Origin: Runella zeae DSM 19591
GTDB taxonomy: Bacteria > Bacteroidota > Bacteroidia > Cytophagales > Spirosomataceae
DNA length: 64,000 nt
Assembly: GCF_000423565.1 (NCBI RefSeq)
Contig: NZ_KE384036.1
Location: 62,001-126,000, forward strand
Direction of reading: 5' to 3'
The notes below the pieces were generated by a model. The model was not told the DNA's origin and made no database searches. It saw nothing but the letters and a program-made list of their open reading frames with translations. This document shows positions 41,801 through 50,714 of this stretch, in pieces. The stretch's first letter is position 1. Every line of letters begins with the position of its first letter. Made by a program: the position numbers and the translations under genes.

Positions 41801-41856
41801 ATTTTACATACAAATAATGAATATATAACCTTTATTTTACATACATTTACTGAATA
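41801..41856. repeat. Two 23-bp direct repeats at a 33-bp period upstream of padR
   Basis: Copies at 41801-41823 and 41834-41856 share ATTTTACATACA and GAATA exactly and differ only in the 6 bases between. The 33-bp period is about three helical turns. The second copy ends 14 nt before the padR ATG. They are probable PadR operators, inferred from position. Confidence 0.55.
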
Positions 41857-41870
41857 AATACACCTATTTT

Positions 41871-42206
41871 ATGAAAGGAACGCATTTAGGCGAGTTTGAA
41901 GAGTTGGTTTTATTGACTATCGCAGCCCTTAGCAGCGAAGCATACAGCGTGGCGATTTGTGATGAATTAGAAAAACATACTGGACGCACTACCAAACTTG
42001 GGGTGGTTCATGCCGTACTCAACCGACTAGAAGAGAAAGGCTTAGCAAAGAGCTACTTAGGAGAAGCCACCAATACACGCGGCGGCAAACGTAAACGTTA
42101 TTATGAAGTAACACAAGTTGGAAAAATCGCACTTACCCATGCCCGCGACATCAGAGAAGGGCTTTGGCGAGTTATTCCTGACCTTCATTTAGGAGGAGCA
42201 TTATGA
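41871..42206 (+). CDS. PadR-family transcriptional regulator
   Basis: A 111-residue winged-helix repressor with the PadR pattern: LGEFEELVLLTIAALSSEAYSVAICDELEKHTGR, then HAVLNRLEEKGLAKSYLGEATNTRGGKRKRYYEVTQVGK with the conserved basic wing. It lacks a long C-terminal dimerisation domain, like other small PadR proteins. Its stop overlaps the start of the permease gene (ATGA at 42203-42206), so the two are translationally coupled. Bacteroidota genomes often pair PadR with an FtsX-type permease. Direct repeats upstream suggest autoregulation. Confidence 0.92.
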   Translation: MKGTHLGEFEELVLLTIAALSSEAYSVAICDELEKHTGRTTKLGVVHAVLNRLEEKGLAKSYLGEATNTRGGKRKRYYEVTQVGKIALTHARDIREGLWRVIPDLHLGGAL

Positions 42207-44836
42207 CCCACTCTCAACCGCCCCACCCACCTCGCTGGGCGCAAAAGCTCCTTTCGTGGTATTGCCGCCCCGAACTCGCCGAAGACTTACAAGGCGACCT
42301 CAATGAGTTTTTTGAGCGCAATTTACGCAAGCACGGGCTTTGGTACGCCCGTTTTATTTATTGGATAGATGTCCTCAAATTCATTCGCTCTTATACATTA
42401 CGTGTTCCTGAATTTCACCTTTTATTTATCCATTATATCATGATTAACAGCTATTTTAAAACCTCGCTCCGTAGTTTGGTTAGAACCAAACTTTTTTCTT
42501 TCATCAATGTAGTCGGCCTTGCCATCAGTATGTCGGTAGGACTTTTGATGATTGCACTTTTGAGTGATTTGCTCTCTTATGATGATTTTCATGCGAAAAA
42601 ATCCCGGATTTATCGCATCATCACCACTCTACAGCCCAAAGGAAGTGCTGAAATAGAATTGGCTTCAAGCTCAGTATTGGCAGGCAAAAAAATCAAAGAA
42701 TCTTTTCCCAACATTGAGAGTGTGACGCTCTTACGACGGGGCTTCGGTGGCGACGCCCAAGTCGGCGAGAGCATTGTACCAATAGGAGGTTTGTGGGCTG
42801 ATTCTTCATTTTTTAAAGTATTTTCATTTACGTTACGGGCAGGCAATCCTACCACAGCTTTACGTAATCCTTACTCAATAATATTGCCCGAAAAAACCGC
42901 TCATAAGCTCTTTGGTCATAGCGATGTTTTGGGCAAAAGTATTCGCTTCGATACCACTAATTATACCATCACAGGTATTATGGAAGATATACCTAAGCTC
43001 TCCCACCTTCGCTTTGATGCGTTGGTATCGTTTGCGAGTATAGATTTGAGAAATGCTGATTCCGATGGTCATTTTTTGAATTGGGATAATGTTTATTCAA
43101 ATTATGCCTATGTGTTACTTCCAGAAAACGGTCATCCACAGACTTTACAAACCAACCTAAATAAACTCTGCACCACCCAAAACAAATCCCTAAAAGACTT
43201 ACAAATTTTGCTATCAGCCCAGCCTTTGAGTAAAATCGTAGTAGGCAATAATCTGGAAAACTCTATCGGCCCTACGATTCATCAGGTTGCGATTTGGGTA
43301 CTAGGAGGCCTTGTAATGATAGTCATTTTGTCGGCCTGTTTCAATTATACCAATCTGTCGATTGCACGTTCGCTACGTCGCTCGCGCGAAGTAGGTGTAC
43401 GCAAAGTCATGGGAGCTTTAAGAAATCAGGTTTTAGGGCAATTTATTATTGAGTCAGTTATTATTTCACTGCTTGCTTTGGTGTTTTCTTTTTTACTCTT
43501 TTTGGCATTAAGGGAGCAATTTTTATCGTTGAATCCTCACATAGACAACCTCGTATCCCTCAGAATTTCATTCAAACTTATTGGGTATTTTATTGTTTTT
43601 TCAATGAGTGTGGGCATCGTTGCCGGTTTTTTGCCAGCGTTGTTTTTTTCACGACTCAAAGCTCTACAAGTTTTGAAAGGAACCTCTTCAATTCAACTTT
43701 TCCGCCGAGTCAATTTGCGCAAGAGCCTCATTGTAGTTCAATACACGCTGTCGTTGATTTTTATCACAACTACTGTCATAGGTTATCATCAATACAAAAG
43801 CTTTTTAGTATTTGACTTGGGATTTTCTACCCAAAACATCCTGAATATCAAACTACAAGGTAACAAAAGTGAATTGTTACGGAAAGAATTGGCAGAAATT
43901 CCGGCCGTGAAAGGCATTGCTACTTCGCGGCTTGTGACGAGTTTAGGGAGTATTTATGGCACGATAATTAAATATCAAAACCCTACCGATTCTTCCAATG
44001 TGGCGCTCAATTTTGTGGATGAAAACTATTTACCTCTTCATGGACATCGATTACTAGCAGGTCGAAATTTTACGCCTCATACCCACGAAAACAATAGCAC
44101 CGAAATCATCGTAAATCAACAACTTCTCAAACGTTTTGATATCACCCCTCAAAACCCTTCAAAGGCTTTAGGAGAGCAAATCAAAACCTTGGATGGTAAA
44201 AAATACACCATTGTAGGCGTCCTCAAAGATTTCCACTATGGTACGGTAGAGCGCAAAATTGAACCTTTCGTGATGCACTACTCACCCGAAGAATCGGGGG
44301 GCTATCTCAATCTCAAAATCAATGCTGAAGACTTACCTTCTACGATGAGTCGGATTGAGGAAGCCTGGAAACGAATCGACAAAATTCACCCCTTAGAAGC
44401 ACGCTTTTATGATGATCAAATCCAAGAAGCCTATCAGCAATTTTCGGTCATGGTAAAGGTAATTGGCTTTTTGGCTTTTTTGGCAGTCGTTATTGCATCG
44501 ATGGGACTTTTTGGAATGGTAGTGTTTATGACAGAAACCAAGCTTAAAGAAATTAGCATTCGAAAGGTAATGGGTGCCAACGAATCCTCTTTGATTTACT
44601 TTTTAAGCAAGAGTTTTATTGCGCTGTTGATACTTTCAGCGGTCATTGCTTTGCCACTTACCTACTTCTTGTTTGATAAAATAGTCTTGGTCAAGTTTGC
44701 CTATCATCAGCCTATTGGTTTGGGTGAATTAATGACAGGTTTTGTCATGGTAGTAGCACTTGCTTCCCTGCTTATTGGCTCACAAACCCTCAAGGCCGCC
44801 CGTACCAATCCCGCCAAAGTGCTCAGGAACGAATAA
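42203..44836 (+). CDS. FtsX/MacB-type ABC transporter permease with an N-terminal prefix domain
   Basis: An 877-residue inner-membrane protein. The first ~75 residues (PPRWAQKLLSWYCRPELAEDLQGDLNEFFERN) are the permease-prefix domain seen when such genes follow PadR. Two MacB periplasmic-core plus FtsX halves follow, each with the recognisable SIARSLRRSREVGVRKVMGA or TETKLKEISIRKVMGA loop. No ATPase gene is adjacent, so its ATPase may be encoded elsewhere (compare the LolD-like gene at 62867). The substrate, perhaps a lipid, peptide or antibiotic, is unknown. It overlaps padR by 4 bp. Confidence 0.92.
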   Translation: MTHSQPPHPPRWAQKLLSWYCRPELAEDLQGDLNEFFERNLRKHGLWYARFIYWIDVLKFIRSYTLRVPEFHLLFIHYIMINSYFKTSLRSLVRTKLFSFINVVGLAISMSVGLLMIALLSDLLSYDDFHAKKSRIYRIITTLQPKGSAEIELASSSVLAGKKIKESFPNIESVTLLRRGFGGDAQVGESIVPIGGLWADSSFFKVFSFTLRAGNPTTALRNPYSIILPEKTAHKLFGHSDVLGKSIRFDTTNYTITGIMEDIPKLSHLRFDALVSFASIDLRNADSDGHFLNWDNVYSNYAYVLLPENGHPQTLQTNLNKLCTTQNKSLKDLQILLSAQPLSKIVVGNNLENSIGPTIHQVAIWVLGGLVMIVILSACFNYTNLSIARSLRRSREVGVRKVMGALRNQVLGQFIIESVIISLLALVFSFLLFLALREQFLSLNPHIDNLVSLRISFKLIGYFIVFSMSVGIVAGFLPALFFSRLKALQVLKGTSSIQLFRRVNLRKSLIVVQYTLSLIFITTTVIGYHQYKSFLVFDLGFSTQNILNIKLQGNKSELLRKELAEIPAVKGIATSRLVTSLGSIYGTIIKYQNPTDSSNVALNFVDENYLPLHGHRLLAGRNFTPHTHENNSTEIIVNQQLLKRFDITPQNPSKALGEQIKTLDGKKYTIVGVLKDFHYGTVERKIEPFVMHYSPEESGGYLNLKINAEDLPSTMSRIEEAWKRIDKIHPLEARFYDDQIQEAYQQFSVMVKVIGFLAFLAVVIASMGLFGMVVFMTETKLKEISIRKVMGANESSLIYFLSKSFIALLILSAVIALPLTYFLFDKIVLVKFAYHQPIGLGELMTGFVMVVALASLLIGSQTLKAARTNPAKVLRNE

Positions 44837-44902
44837 ATCTGCCTTGCCCTTTATCTATTTTGGCCTTTCTATAATGAAGGGTCAAAATAGTACTTTGCAA
44901 CA

Positions 44903-46153
44903 CTACCCTAACTGCCGTGGCTTGCTTACCACCAAAGTCAATAAACTAGCTACCAACACCGCAAAAGCTAACAAAATATAAGAAGCATAAAAAGAGCCTG
45001 TAAGCCCGTTGAGATAGCCTACCAAATACGCCCCCACAAAAGACCCTAAAGCTCCCATGCTATTGACTAACCCGATAGCACCTCCTACGACATTTTTGGG
45101 CAAAAGCTCCGTCAGAAGGGCAAAAAACGGCCCATAAGGAGCATACAAAGCGCCTCCTGCCAACACCAACAAAGCATAAGAAAGCCAGAAAAACTCACCT
45201 TTCATCGCGTAAGCCCCCACAAAAGATACCGCTGCTATCAGCAAAAAAGGCCAGATAAAGAGTTTACGATTTTGGGTTTTGTCAGAATAGTAAGAAGCGC
45301 CAAACATCCCTACAATCGCCAAAATATAAGGCACTGCCGACAGCCAGCCCGTGGTAATGATGTCCATATCTTGCCTTGACTTAATGATAGAAGGTAGCCA
45401 CATCACAAATCCATATACCCCCAAACTCCATAAAAAATAATGAACACATAAAAGAATAACGGCTTTGGAACGAAAAGCTTGTCCATAATTTTTGACTGGT
45501 TTGATGGATTCTTGTTCTTTTTGTAAACGCTGTTCGATGGCTACTTTCTCTTCCTCCGAAAGCCAAGTGGCTTCGCGTGGGGTTTCGGCAATCATTTTCC
45601 ACCATACAAAAGCCCAAATGATACCCGGTACTCCTTGAATGATAAACATCCATCGCCAGCCTAAAGACTCAATAAGATACCCCGACAATACCGACATCCA
45701 CAAAACCGTAACGGGATTGCCCAAGATTAAAAAAGTATTGGCTCGCGAACGCTCCTCTTTCGTAAACCACTGACTCAATAAAATAAGCATGGAAGGCATC
45801 ACGGCGCTTTCCACTACGCCAAGCATAAACCGAATCACTATCAACGAAGGCACATTGCTTACCATGCCTGTAGCGGCGGCCAAGCTTCCCCACAAAATCA
45901 GAGAAACGAAAATTAGTTTTTTTGCACTCTTGTGTGAAGCATAGTGCGCTCCGGGAATTTGAAAAAAGAAATATCCTAAAAAAAATAGAGAACTAAGTAA
46001 AGAGGTAGTTGCTTTGGAGATGTGAAGGTCTTCGTTCATTCCGCCTGCTGCCGCAAACCCAAAATTAGCTCTGTCGAGATAAGCAAGGCTATAGGTAATA
46101 AAAGCAATAGGGATAATGCGATACCAACGGATTTGAGGAAGAGGTCTAAGCAT
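44903..46153 (-). CDS. MFS transporter, anion:cation symporter (ACS)-like family
   Basis: A 416-residue, 12-segment permease from the ATG at 46153. The N-terminal YLDRANFGFAAAGGMNEDLHIS and the SQWFTKEERSRANTFL loop match the ACS family, which imports hexuronates, aldarates, tartrate or phthalate with protons. The charged central loop (about residues 185-215) is typical. A longer frame from 46231 would cover a consensus -7 box at 46219-46226 and is rejected. No catabolic genes are directly attached; the aldehyde dehydrogenase at 48591 belongs to a sugar-acid pathway family and may be related functionally. Confidence 0.88.
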   Translation of the reverse strand: MLRPLPQIRWYRIIPIAFITYSLAYLDRANFGFAAAGGMNEDLHISKATTSLLSSLFFLGYFFFQIPGAHYASHKSAKKLIFVSLILWGSLAAATGMVSNVPSLIVIRFMLGVVESAVMPSMLILLSQWFTKEERSRANTFLILGNPVTVLWMSVLSGYLIESLGWRWMFIIQGVPGIIWAFVWWKMIAETPREATWLSEEEKVAIEQRLQKEQESIKPVKNYGQAFRSKAVILLCVHYFLWSLGVYGFVMWLPSIIKSRQDMDIITTGWLSAVPYILAIVGMFGASYYSDKTQNRKLFIWPFLLIAAVSFVGAYAMKGEFFWLSYALLVLAGGALYAPYGPFFALLTELLPKNVVGGAIGLVNSMGALGSFVGAYLVGYLNGLTGSFYASYILLAFAVLVASLLTLVVSKPRQLG

Positions 46154-46218
46154 AACTGATAAGGCTAAGTAAGAGTAAAATTGGGTAAGTCTTTCAAAAA
46201 CCGCACTGCGCTTTCGAG

Positions 46219-46226
46219 CAAAACTA
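46219..46226 (-). promoter_or_regulatory. -7 box for the MFS transporter gene
   Basis: On the minus strand it reads TAGTTTTG, an exact TAnnTTTG match 65 nt upstream of the ATG at 46153. Confidence 0.45.
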
Positions 46227-46314
46227 CACATCTCTAAAAGATACCAGCAGAAGCAATTACTCTAGCTGTTTGTAAACAAACTTATATATAAAACATCATT
46301 TTTATTTTTACTCA

Positions 46315-46364
46315 CTAAAAAAACGACGAGCCACCATTGCAATGGTGGCTCGTCGTTTTTTTAG
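46315..46364. terminator. Perfect 50-bp palindrome acting as a terminator upstream of the MFS gene and downstream of nfeD
   Basis: Bases 46315-46339 and 46340-46364 are exact reverse complements with no loop. Each arm has a GC-rich core (ACGACGAGCCACC / GGTGGCTCGTCGT) and an outer A7/T7 run. On the minus strand it follows the nfeD stop by 11 nt, so it should terminate the SPFH-NfeD operon. Confidence 0.85.
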
Positions 46365-46375
46365 AATACAATTGT

Positions 46376-46810
46376 TTACGAAGCAACTATCAGCTTAATA
46401 CCATCGAGTTGTTTGATTGTCACTGACTGTCCAGGAAGTATATCCTGACGATTTTCGGCCAGAGCAATCCATTCTGTACCACGATAAAAAACCTTACCTT
46501 CGCCTTCCGACGGAATCCGCTCTACTACGGTGGCTTTATCACCCACATATTCGGAATACTCAAGAGATTTATCGTTCCGTTTGAGAAGACCTCTCAAAGG
46601 TTTACGCAGGGCAAATAACGACATAACTGATACAATCGAAAAACAAAAAAGTTGAGCGTTGATGGTAGGGGTTAGGCCTACCCAAGTCAAAATAGCGGTC
46701 ACAAATGCCCCTACGCTCAAAAACGCAAAAACAAACGTTACTGATAATAATTCTGCAATCAACATTGCAGTTCCGATAATTACCCAAATTTGGGTCGGCG
46801 TAATTTCCAT
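46376..46810 (-). CDS. NfeD-family membrane protein
   Basis: A short NfeD protein of 144 residues with three membrane segments (about residues 8-28, 30-47 and 52-68) and a soluble C-terminal OB-fold (about 85-144, YVGDKATVVERIPSEGEGKVFYRGTEWIALAENRQDILPGQSVTIKQLDGIKLIV). NfeD proteins partner stomatin/SPFH proteins in membrane microdomains. The SPFH gene lies 101 nt upstream on the same strand, the classic pairing. The protease domain of long NfeD proteins is absent. Confidence 0.92.
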   Translation of the reverse strand: MEITPTQIWVIIGTAMLIAELLSVTFVFAFLSVGAFVTAILTWVGLTPTINAQLFCFSIVSVMSLFALRKPLRGLLKRNDKSLEYSEYVGDKATVVERIPSEGEGKVFYRGTEWIALAENRQDILPGQSVTIKQLDGIKLIVAS

Positions 46811-46911
46811 TTTACTTACATGTTAAACATTTGCACTTTCACTATCAATCAGGCTACATGCCTACCGCACTTTGCCTGCTGATGCCAAAGCAATACCCGG
46901 TGACAAACAAC

Positions 46912-47817
46912 CTACTTTTGTTGCTTTACCACACTCATTGCTGCCGCAATCATCGAAGACATATCTCCGAAATTGGCCGGCAAAATCATGGTATTGGTGC
47001 TTTTGGCTAAATTACCAAATTGTTGCACCAACTGCTCCGCTACTTTTAGCTGTACAGCGTCCATACCGCCTTTTTCTTGAATAGCCGCCGCTACTACTTT
47101 TATACTCTCAGCCGTAGCATCCGCTACTGATTTAATGGCTGCTGCTTGTCCCTCTGCTTCGTTGATTTGACGCGTCTTGAGGGCTTCTGATTCCAATACT
47201 ACTTTCTGTTTTTGTCCTTCAGCCATGTTGACGGCGGCCATTTTTTCACCGTCAGATTGCAAAATCAACGCCCTACGCTCCCGTTCGGCCTGCATCTGCT
47301 TTTCCATAGCGTGCAATACACTTTGTGGCGGAGTGATATTTTTGATTTCATAACGCAGCATTTTCACCCCCCACCCTATGGCAGCTTCGTCAATAGCTTG
47401 TACCACCGCTTGGTTGACAGTCGTACGTTCTTCAAAAGTTTTGTCCAAATCAATTTTTCCTATTTCTGAACGCATGGTGGTTTGAGCTAGCTGAGTTACC
47501 CCAAAAACATAATCAGATATACCGTAAGAAGCCCGTTGAGGGTCAACTACTTGCAAAAACAAAACGCCATCTACTCGCACCTGAACGTTGTCGCGAGTGA
47601 TACAGATTTGTTCGGGAATATCAATTGCTTTTTCTTTCAAACTATGTTTATAAGCAATCCGGTCAAAAAAGGGAATTACCCAGTTGATACCCGGCTGCAA
47701 GACACCATAAAATTTTCCGAGTCGTTCTACAACAAAAGCCGTTTGTTGGGGTACCACTTTTACGGTCATCCATACAAGCAACAAGGCCAAAACGACAATT
47801 ACGATAAATGTAATCAT
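46912..47817 (-). CDS. SPFH/Band 7 (stomatin-like, paraslipin/QmcA type) membrane protein
   Basis: The 301-residue protein has an N-terminal membrane anchor (about 3-22). A Band 7 domain (about 23-190) includes VPQQTAFVVERLGKFYGVLQPGINWVIPFFDRIAYKHSLKEKAIDIPEQ and NAVVQAIDEA-type segments. A coiled-coil tail with EAEGQAAAIKSVADATAESIKVVAAAIQEKGG follows. It oligomerises in membranes and organises protein complexes with NfeD. A consensus -7 box lies 57 nt upstream. It forms an operon with nfeD, closed by the 50-bp palindrome. Confidence 0.93.
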   Translation of the reverse strand: MITFIVIVVLALLLVWMTVKVVPQQTAFVVERLGKFYGVLQPGINWVIPFFDRIAYKHSLKEKAIDIPEQICITRDNVQVRVDGVLFLQVVDPQRASYGISDYVFGVTQLAQTTMRSEIGKIDLDKTFEERTTVNQAVVQAIDEAAIGWGVKMLRYEIKNITPPQSVLHAMEKQMQAERERRALILQSDGEKMAAVNMAEGQKQKVVLESEALKTRQINEAEGQAAAIKSVADATAESIKVVAAAIQEKGGMDAVQLKVAEQLVQQFGNLAKSTNTMILPANFGDMSSMIAAAMSVVKQQK

Positions 47818-47873
47818 TTCAAATAAAGGTTAAGAGTTTGACAGTTTAGAGATTTCCTATTCATAAACCTGAG

Positions 47874-47881
47874 CAAAAATA
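47874..47881 (-). promoter_or_regulatory. -7 box for the SPFH-NfeD operon
   Basis: On the minus strand it reads TATTTTTG, an exact TAnnTTTG match 57 nt upstream of the ATG at 47817. Confidence 0.45.
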
Positions 47882-48176
47882 ACCCAGATTTATCAGCACG
47901 TCAATGCTTTCGGGATGAAGATAACAAAACTTATCAAGAACGGTAAGTTCTATTGATTGAACGGTTTAGGAAATAAGTAAGCCTTCTTGCTTTCTTACAA
48001 ACACCAATAGATTTCAATCAATCATTTACAACTAAACACACCACCGATGCGTCTTATGGGATGAGTATAGGCACTTCGTCAGACTTTCTAAAAGACGCTG
48101 ATTTTTGTTCACAAAAAATTATGGATTAAACATTATTTCTCCCCTATTCAAACGCCTTTCAACCTTTCTTTCCAAT
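47882..48176. other. Intergenic region without a convincing gene
   Basis: It holds a loose inverted pair (TCTATTGATTGAA near 47952 and CAATAGATTTCAATCAA near 48006-48022) and only very short frames (up to 13 codons). I see no tRNA-like or rRNA-like element. Confidence 0.5.
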
Positions 48177-48578
48177 ATGAAAAATCTCTTAGGACTCTTG
48201 TTATTTTTTTCTTTGGTAGCTTGTAAAGAACACACACCCTCCAACCAGCTTGTAGGAACCTGGAAACTTGTTTCCTATTGTGTTCCTACAAGCGCTACTA
48301 CTTGCAACTCGGTCGTGGTGCCTGACTCAAAAAGAGTCTTTGTTTCTTTTACAAAAAATGGAGAGTTTGGAGAAGGATATCAAAATACAATTCCGGCTGA
48401 ATATGCTTTTTTAGGCTGCGGAGGAGGGACTTATGAGCTAATGCCTTCACAACTTCGCATCAGAGCCGTATGCATGTCCTCTCTCAATGGGGCACTTTTC
48501 AATGTTATTATTCTTGATGACAAAAAATTAAGTTTAAGTGGGCCAGGTGGTGGCGAATATACTTTTGAAAAACAATAG
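48177..48578 (+). CDS. Small lipocalin-like lipoprotein of unknown function
   Basis: The 133-residue protein has a lipoprotein signal (KNLLGLLLFFSLVAC, lipid-modified Cys16). A small beta-rich domain begins LVGTWKLVSYC, the common opening of lipocalin-like proteins in Bacteroidota, and ends in a repeated SLSGPGGGEYTFEK strand. Further cysteines in the mature part suggest disulfides. The start at the ATG 48177 is fixed by the signal peptide; the longer frame from a TTG at 48105 is rejected. It converges on the aldehyde dehydrogenase gene with a 12-nt gap. Confidence 0.75.
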   Translation: MKNLLGLLLFFSLVACKEHTPSNQLVGTWKLVSYCVPTSATTCNSVVVPDSKRVFVSFTKNGEFGEGYQNTIPAEYAFLGCGGGTYELMPSQLRIRAVCMSSLNGALFNVIILDDKKLSLSGPGGGEYTFEKQ

Positions 48579-48590
48579 TAGACGACATTA

Positions 48591-50069
48591 TTAGTCTTTC
48601 GTCCATTGATTGTCAACGAGCCGCCAAATTTTTAACGGATTACCGTTTTTTAGTTCGTCTGGCAAAAGGTTATTGGGGAAATTTTGGAAAGCAAATGGCC
48701 TTACAAAACGCTTCATGGCTCTAGCACCTACCGAGCCAAAACGCCCGTCGGTACTGGCTGGGAATGGCCCTCCATGCTGCATCGCGGCTCCTACCTCTAC
48801 GCCCGTCGGAACGCCGTTGAGAATCAATCGACCGCAAAGCAGACTTATGTTTTCTAATAAACCTTCGGCCTGCGTCAAATCGATTTCATTGGCGATTACG
48901 GTGCAAGTAAGCTGTCCTTCCAAATGACTTATCACCTCATTCATTTGGGTCAGATTTTGACATTTGACAAGCAGCGCAAAAGGCCCAAAAACTTCTTGAT
49001 GCAAGGTAGGATTGCTCACAAACTCCAATGCGCTAGTAAAAGCGACCGAAGGAATGCCCTCATACACCTCGGCGGGCCATTGAGTCTCTGATGCTAAAGT
49101 GACGCCTTCCTGAGAAAGTACATCGGTACGTTTTGTGCGGAAAGCCTTGGCAATACCATCGTGCAACATCGTCAAAGGCTGTATTTGGCGTATCTCCTCG
49201 GTCAATACCTCCATAAACTTATCCAAACCTGCGGCTTCCATTCCTATCATAAGCCCTGGCTTAGTACAAAACTGCCCCATTCCCCCAGTGATAGAGGCGG
49301 CATACATCTTGGCATATTTTTCTGGCTCATTTGCTAGAGCATTAGGCAATAAAAATACGGGATTGGTACTACCCATTTCGGAGAAAACTGGAATCGGTAC
49401 GGGCCGTTGATTAGCTAAATCAAATAAAGCTTTACCCCCACCATAAGAACCTGTAAACCCTACTGCGGCGGTTTTAGGATGCATCACTAAGGCCTTTCCT
49501 ACTTCAAAATTAGCCCCATACACGTGTTCAAATACTCCTTCGGGCATTCCGGTACGAGCGATAGCCTTCTTGATAGCTTCTGCTACCATAGCGGAGGTTT
49601 CGGGGTGAGCAGGATGGGCTTTTACCACTACTGAGCAGCCGGCTCCCCACGCTGCTGCGGGGTCTACGCCGGCCGTCGAATAAGCAAAGGGGAAATTGCT
49701 CGCCCCAAACACCACCACTGGCCCAATCGGTACCAACATATTACGCACATCAGGTTTGGGTAAAGGCGTTCTTTCGGGCTGTCCTGTGTCAATCGTAGCT
49801 TCCAACCATGACCCTTCTTCAAGTGTATCAGCCACGTGACGAAGCTGAAAGCAAGTACGCCCTCTTTCTCCCATCAAACGCTCATAAGGCAAGTGCGCTT
49901 CGCGCATCGCTACTTCTAAGACGGCATCGCCAAGTAGCTCTAGTTCTTCGGCAATGGTTCTGATAAACAACGCCTTTTCTTTGGCTGACTTGTTACGGTA
50001 TTTCAAAAAAGCTTGGTAGGCGCGCTCCATCGCGCTTTCAATCTCTGGAAGTGTGGTATCTTGATACAT
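48591..50069 (-). CDS. NADP-type aldehyde dehydrogenase (alpha-ketoglutarate semialdehyde / 2,5-dioxovalerate dehydrogenase-like)
   Basis: The 492-residue ALDH-superfamily enzyme has the cofactor segment VGPVVVFGASNFPFAYS-type (here GPVVVFGASNFPFAYSTAG). The catalytic Glu sits in SEMGSTNPVF and the catalytic Cys in GGMGQFCTKPG. The ERTPLPKPDVRNMLVPIGP motif is typical of alpha-ketoglutaric semialdehyde dehydrogenases, which end the pentose/hexarate and hydroxyproline oxidative routes by forming 2-oxoglutarate. The ATG at 50069 (MYQDTTLPEI) is preferred over 50114. No other pathway genes are adjacent, so substrate assignment is by family only. Confidence 0.88.
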   Translation of the reverse strand: MYQDTTLPEIESAMERAYQAFLKYRNKSAKEKALFIRTIAEELELLGDAVLEVAMREAHLPYERLMGERGRTCFQLRHVADTLEEGSWLEATIDTGQPERTPLPKPDVRNMLVPIGPVVVFGASNFPFAYSTAGVDPAAAWGAGCSVVVKAHPAHPETSAMVAEAIKKAIARTGMPEGVFEHVYGANFEVGKALVMHPKTAAVGFTGSYGGGKALFDLANQRPVPIPVFSEMGSTNPVFLLPNALANEPEKYAKMYAASITGGMGQFCTKPGLMIGMEAAGLDKFMEVLTEEIRQIQPLTMLHDGIAKAFRTKRTDVLSQEGVTLASETQWPAEVYEGIPSVAFTSALEFVSNPTLHQEVFGPFALLVKCQNLTQMNEVISHLEGQLTCTVIANEIDLTQAEGLLENISLLCGRLILNGVPTGVEVGAAMQHGGPFPASTDGRFGSVGARAMKRFVRPFAFQNFPNNLLPDELKNGNPLKIWRLVDNQWTKD

Positions 50070-50207
50070 CGTATGTTTTGTTTTAGTAACAACTTGGCGG
50101 TGTGCCTTATGCAAAAAGTCATAAGCTTTGTGGTTTTATCATAACGAGACACTTTTCTAAAGAGGCTTATAACTAAGGAGCTACCTGTAAAAAAATTGTT
50201 TAGCTTA

Positions 50208-50666
50208 CTAAGTTTCGACCACTTTGGTTTTCAGGCCGCCCCATTCTTTGGCTGATATAGGCCCTACCAAATACACATCAATTTCTATCTGTCCTACTTT
50301 AAAAGCCTGCATGGGAGCTTGAATATGGCTTTCTAGCAACGCTTTCACACTTTCAAATTGTGCCACTTGTTGTTTTTCTTCTTCTCCATACCACTCTTCA
50401 ATAGTAGTGACAGGCTGCCAAAATTTTTCTGGTTCAATTTCCTGCACCGAAGTTTCGGGTGGAAGCCCCATAAAAAACTCCAAGTCACTCACAGTTAGAG
50501 GAGAAGCTACATTGACTTTAAATTGTATCCATTCGATGGGCTCATCCGATTCGCTTGGATAGTACAAATTTTCTAAAAAAGGAGTGACTTTTGAAATCCA
50601 CTCCGTCTCAATGCCGATGTCACTCGAATTAGAATCCGATTGATTCTCAATTTGATTGCTTTCCAT
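50208..50666 (-). CDS. Nuclease A inhibitor (NuiA)-family protein
   Basis: The 152-residue acidic protein has an N-terminal ~25-residue extension rich in Asn, Ser and Asp. The C-terminal ~65 residues resemble Anabaena NuiA strongly: a TTIEEWYGEEEKQQVAQF segment, then FKVGQIEIDVYLVG and the exact ending TKVVET. NuiA binds and blocks the non-specific nuclease NucA. No NucA-type DRGH endonuclease gene is visible in this window, so the target is unknown. It is divergent from a Gly-rich protein gene, with interlocked -7 boxes. Confidence 0.82.
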   Translation of the reverse strand: MESNQIENQSDSNSSDIGIETEWISKVTPFLENLYYPSESDEPIEWIQFKVNVASPLTVSDLEFFMGLPPETSVQEIEPEKFWQPVTTIEEWYGEEEKQQVAQFESVKALLESHIQAPMQAFKVGQIEIDVYLVGPISAKEWGGLKTKVVET

Positions 50667-50679
50667 TTTGTTATTTTTC

Positions 50680-50698
50680 TAAATTTGAACCAAACTTA
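50680..50698. promoter_or_regulatory. Interlocked divergent -7 boxes between the nuiA-like and Gly-rich protein genes
   Basis: The plus-strand TAAATTTG (50680-50687) serves 50715, and the minus-strand TAAGTTTG (50691-50698) serves 50666. Both are exact TAnnTTTG matches. They are 3 bp apart and oriented so that each predicted start site lies in or past the other box. RNA polymerase could occupy only one at a time. Confidence 0.55.
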
Positions 50699-50714
50699 AA
50701 ACATTTTCAAGACA

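Noticed and set aside
47882-48176. Possible small RNA or tRNA gene in the SPFH-lipoprotein gap
   Set aside because: No T-loop (GGTTCGAATCC-type) or cloverleaf is visible, only a loose inverted pair.
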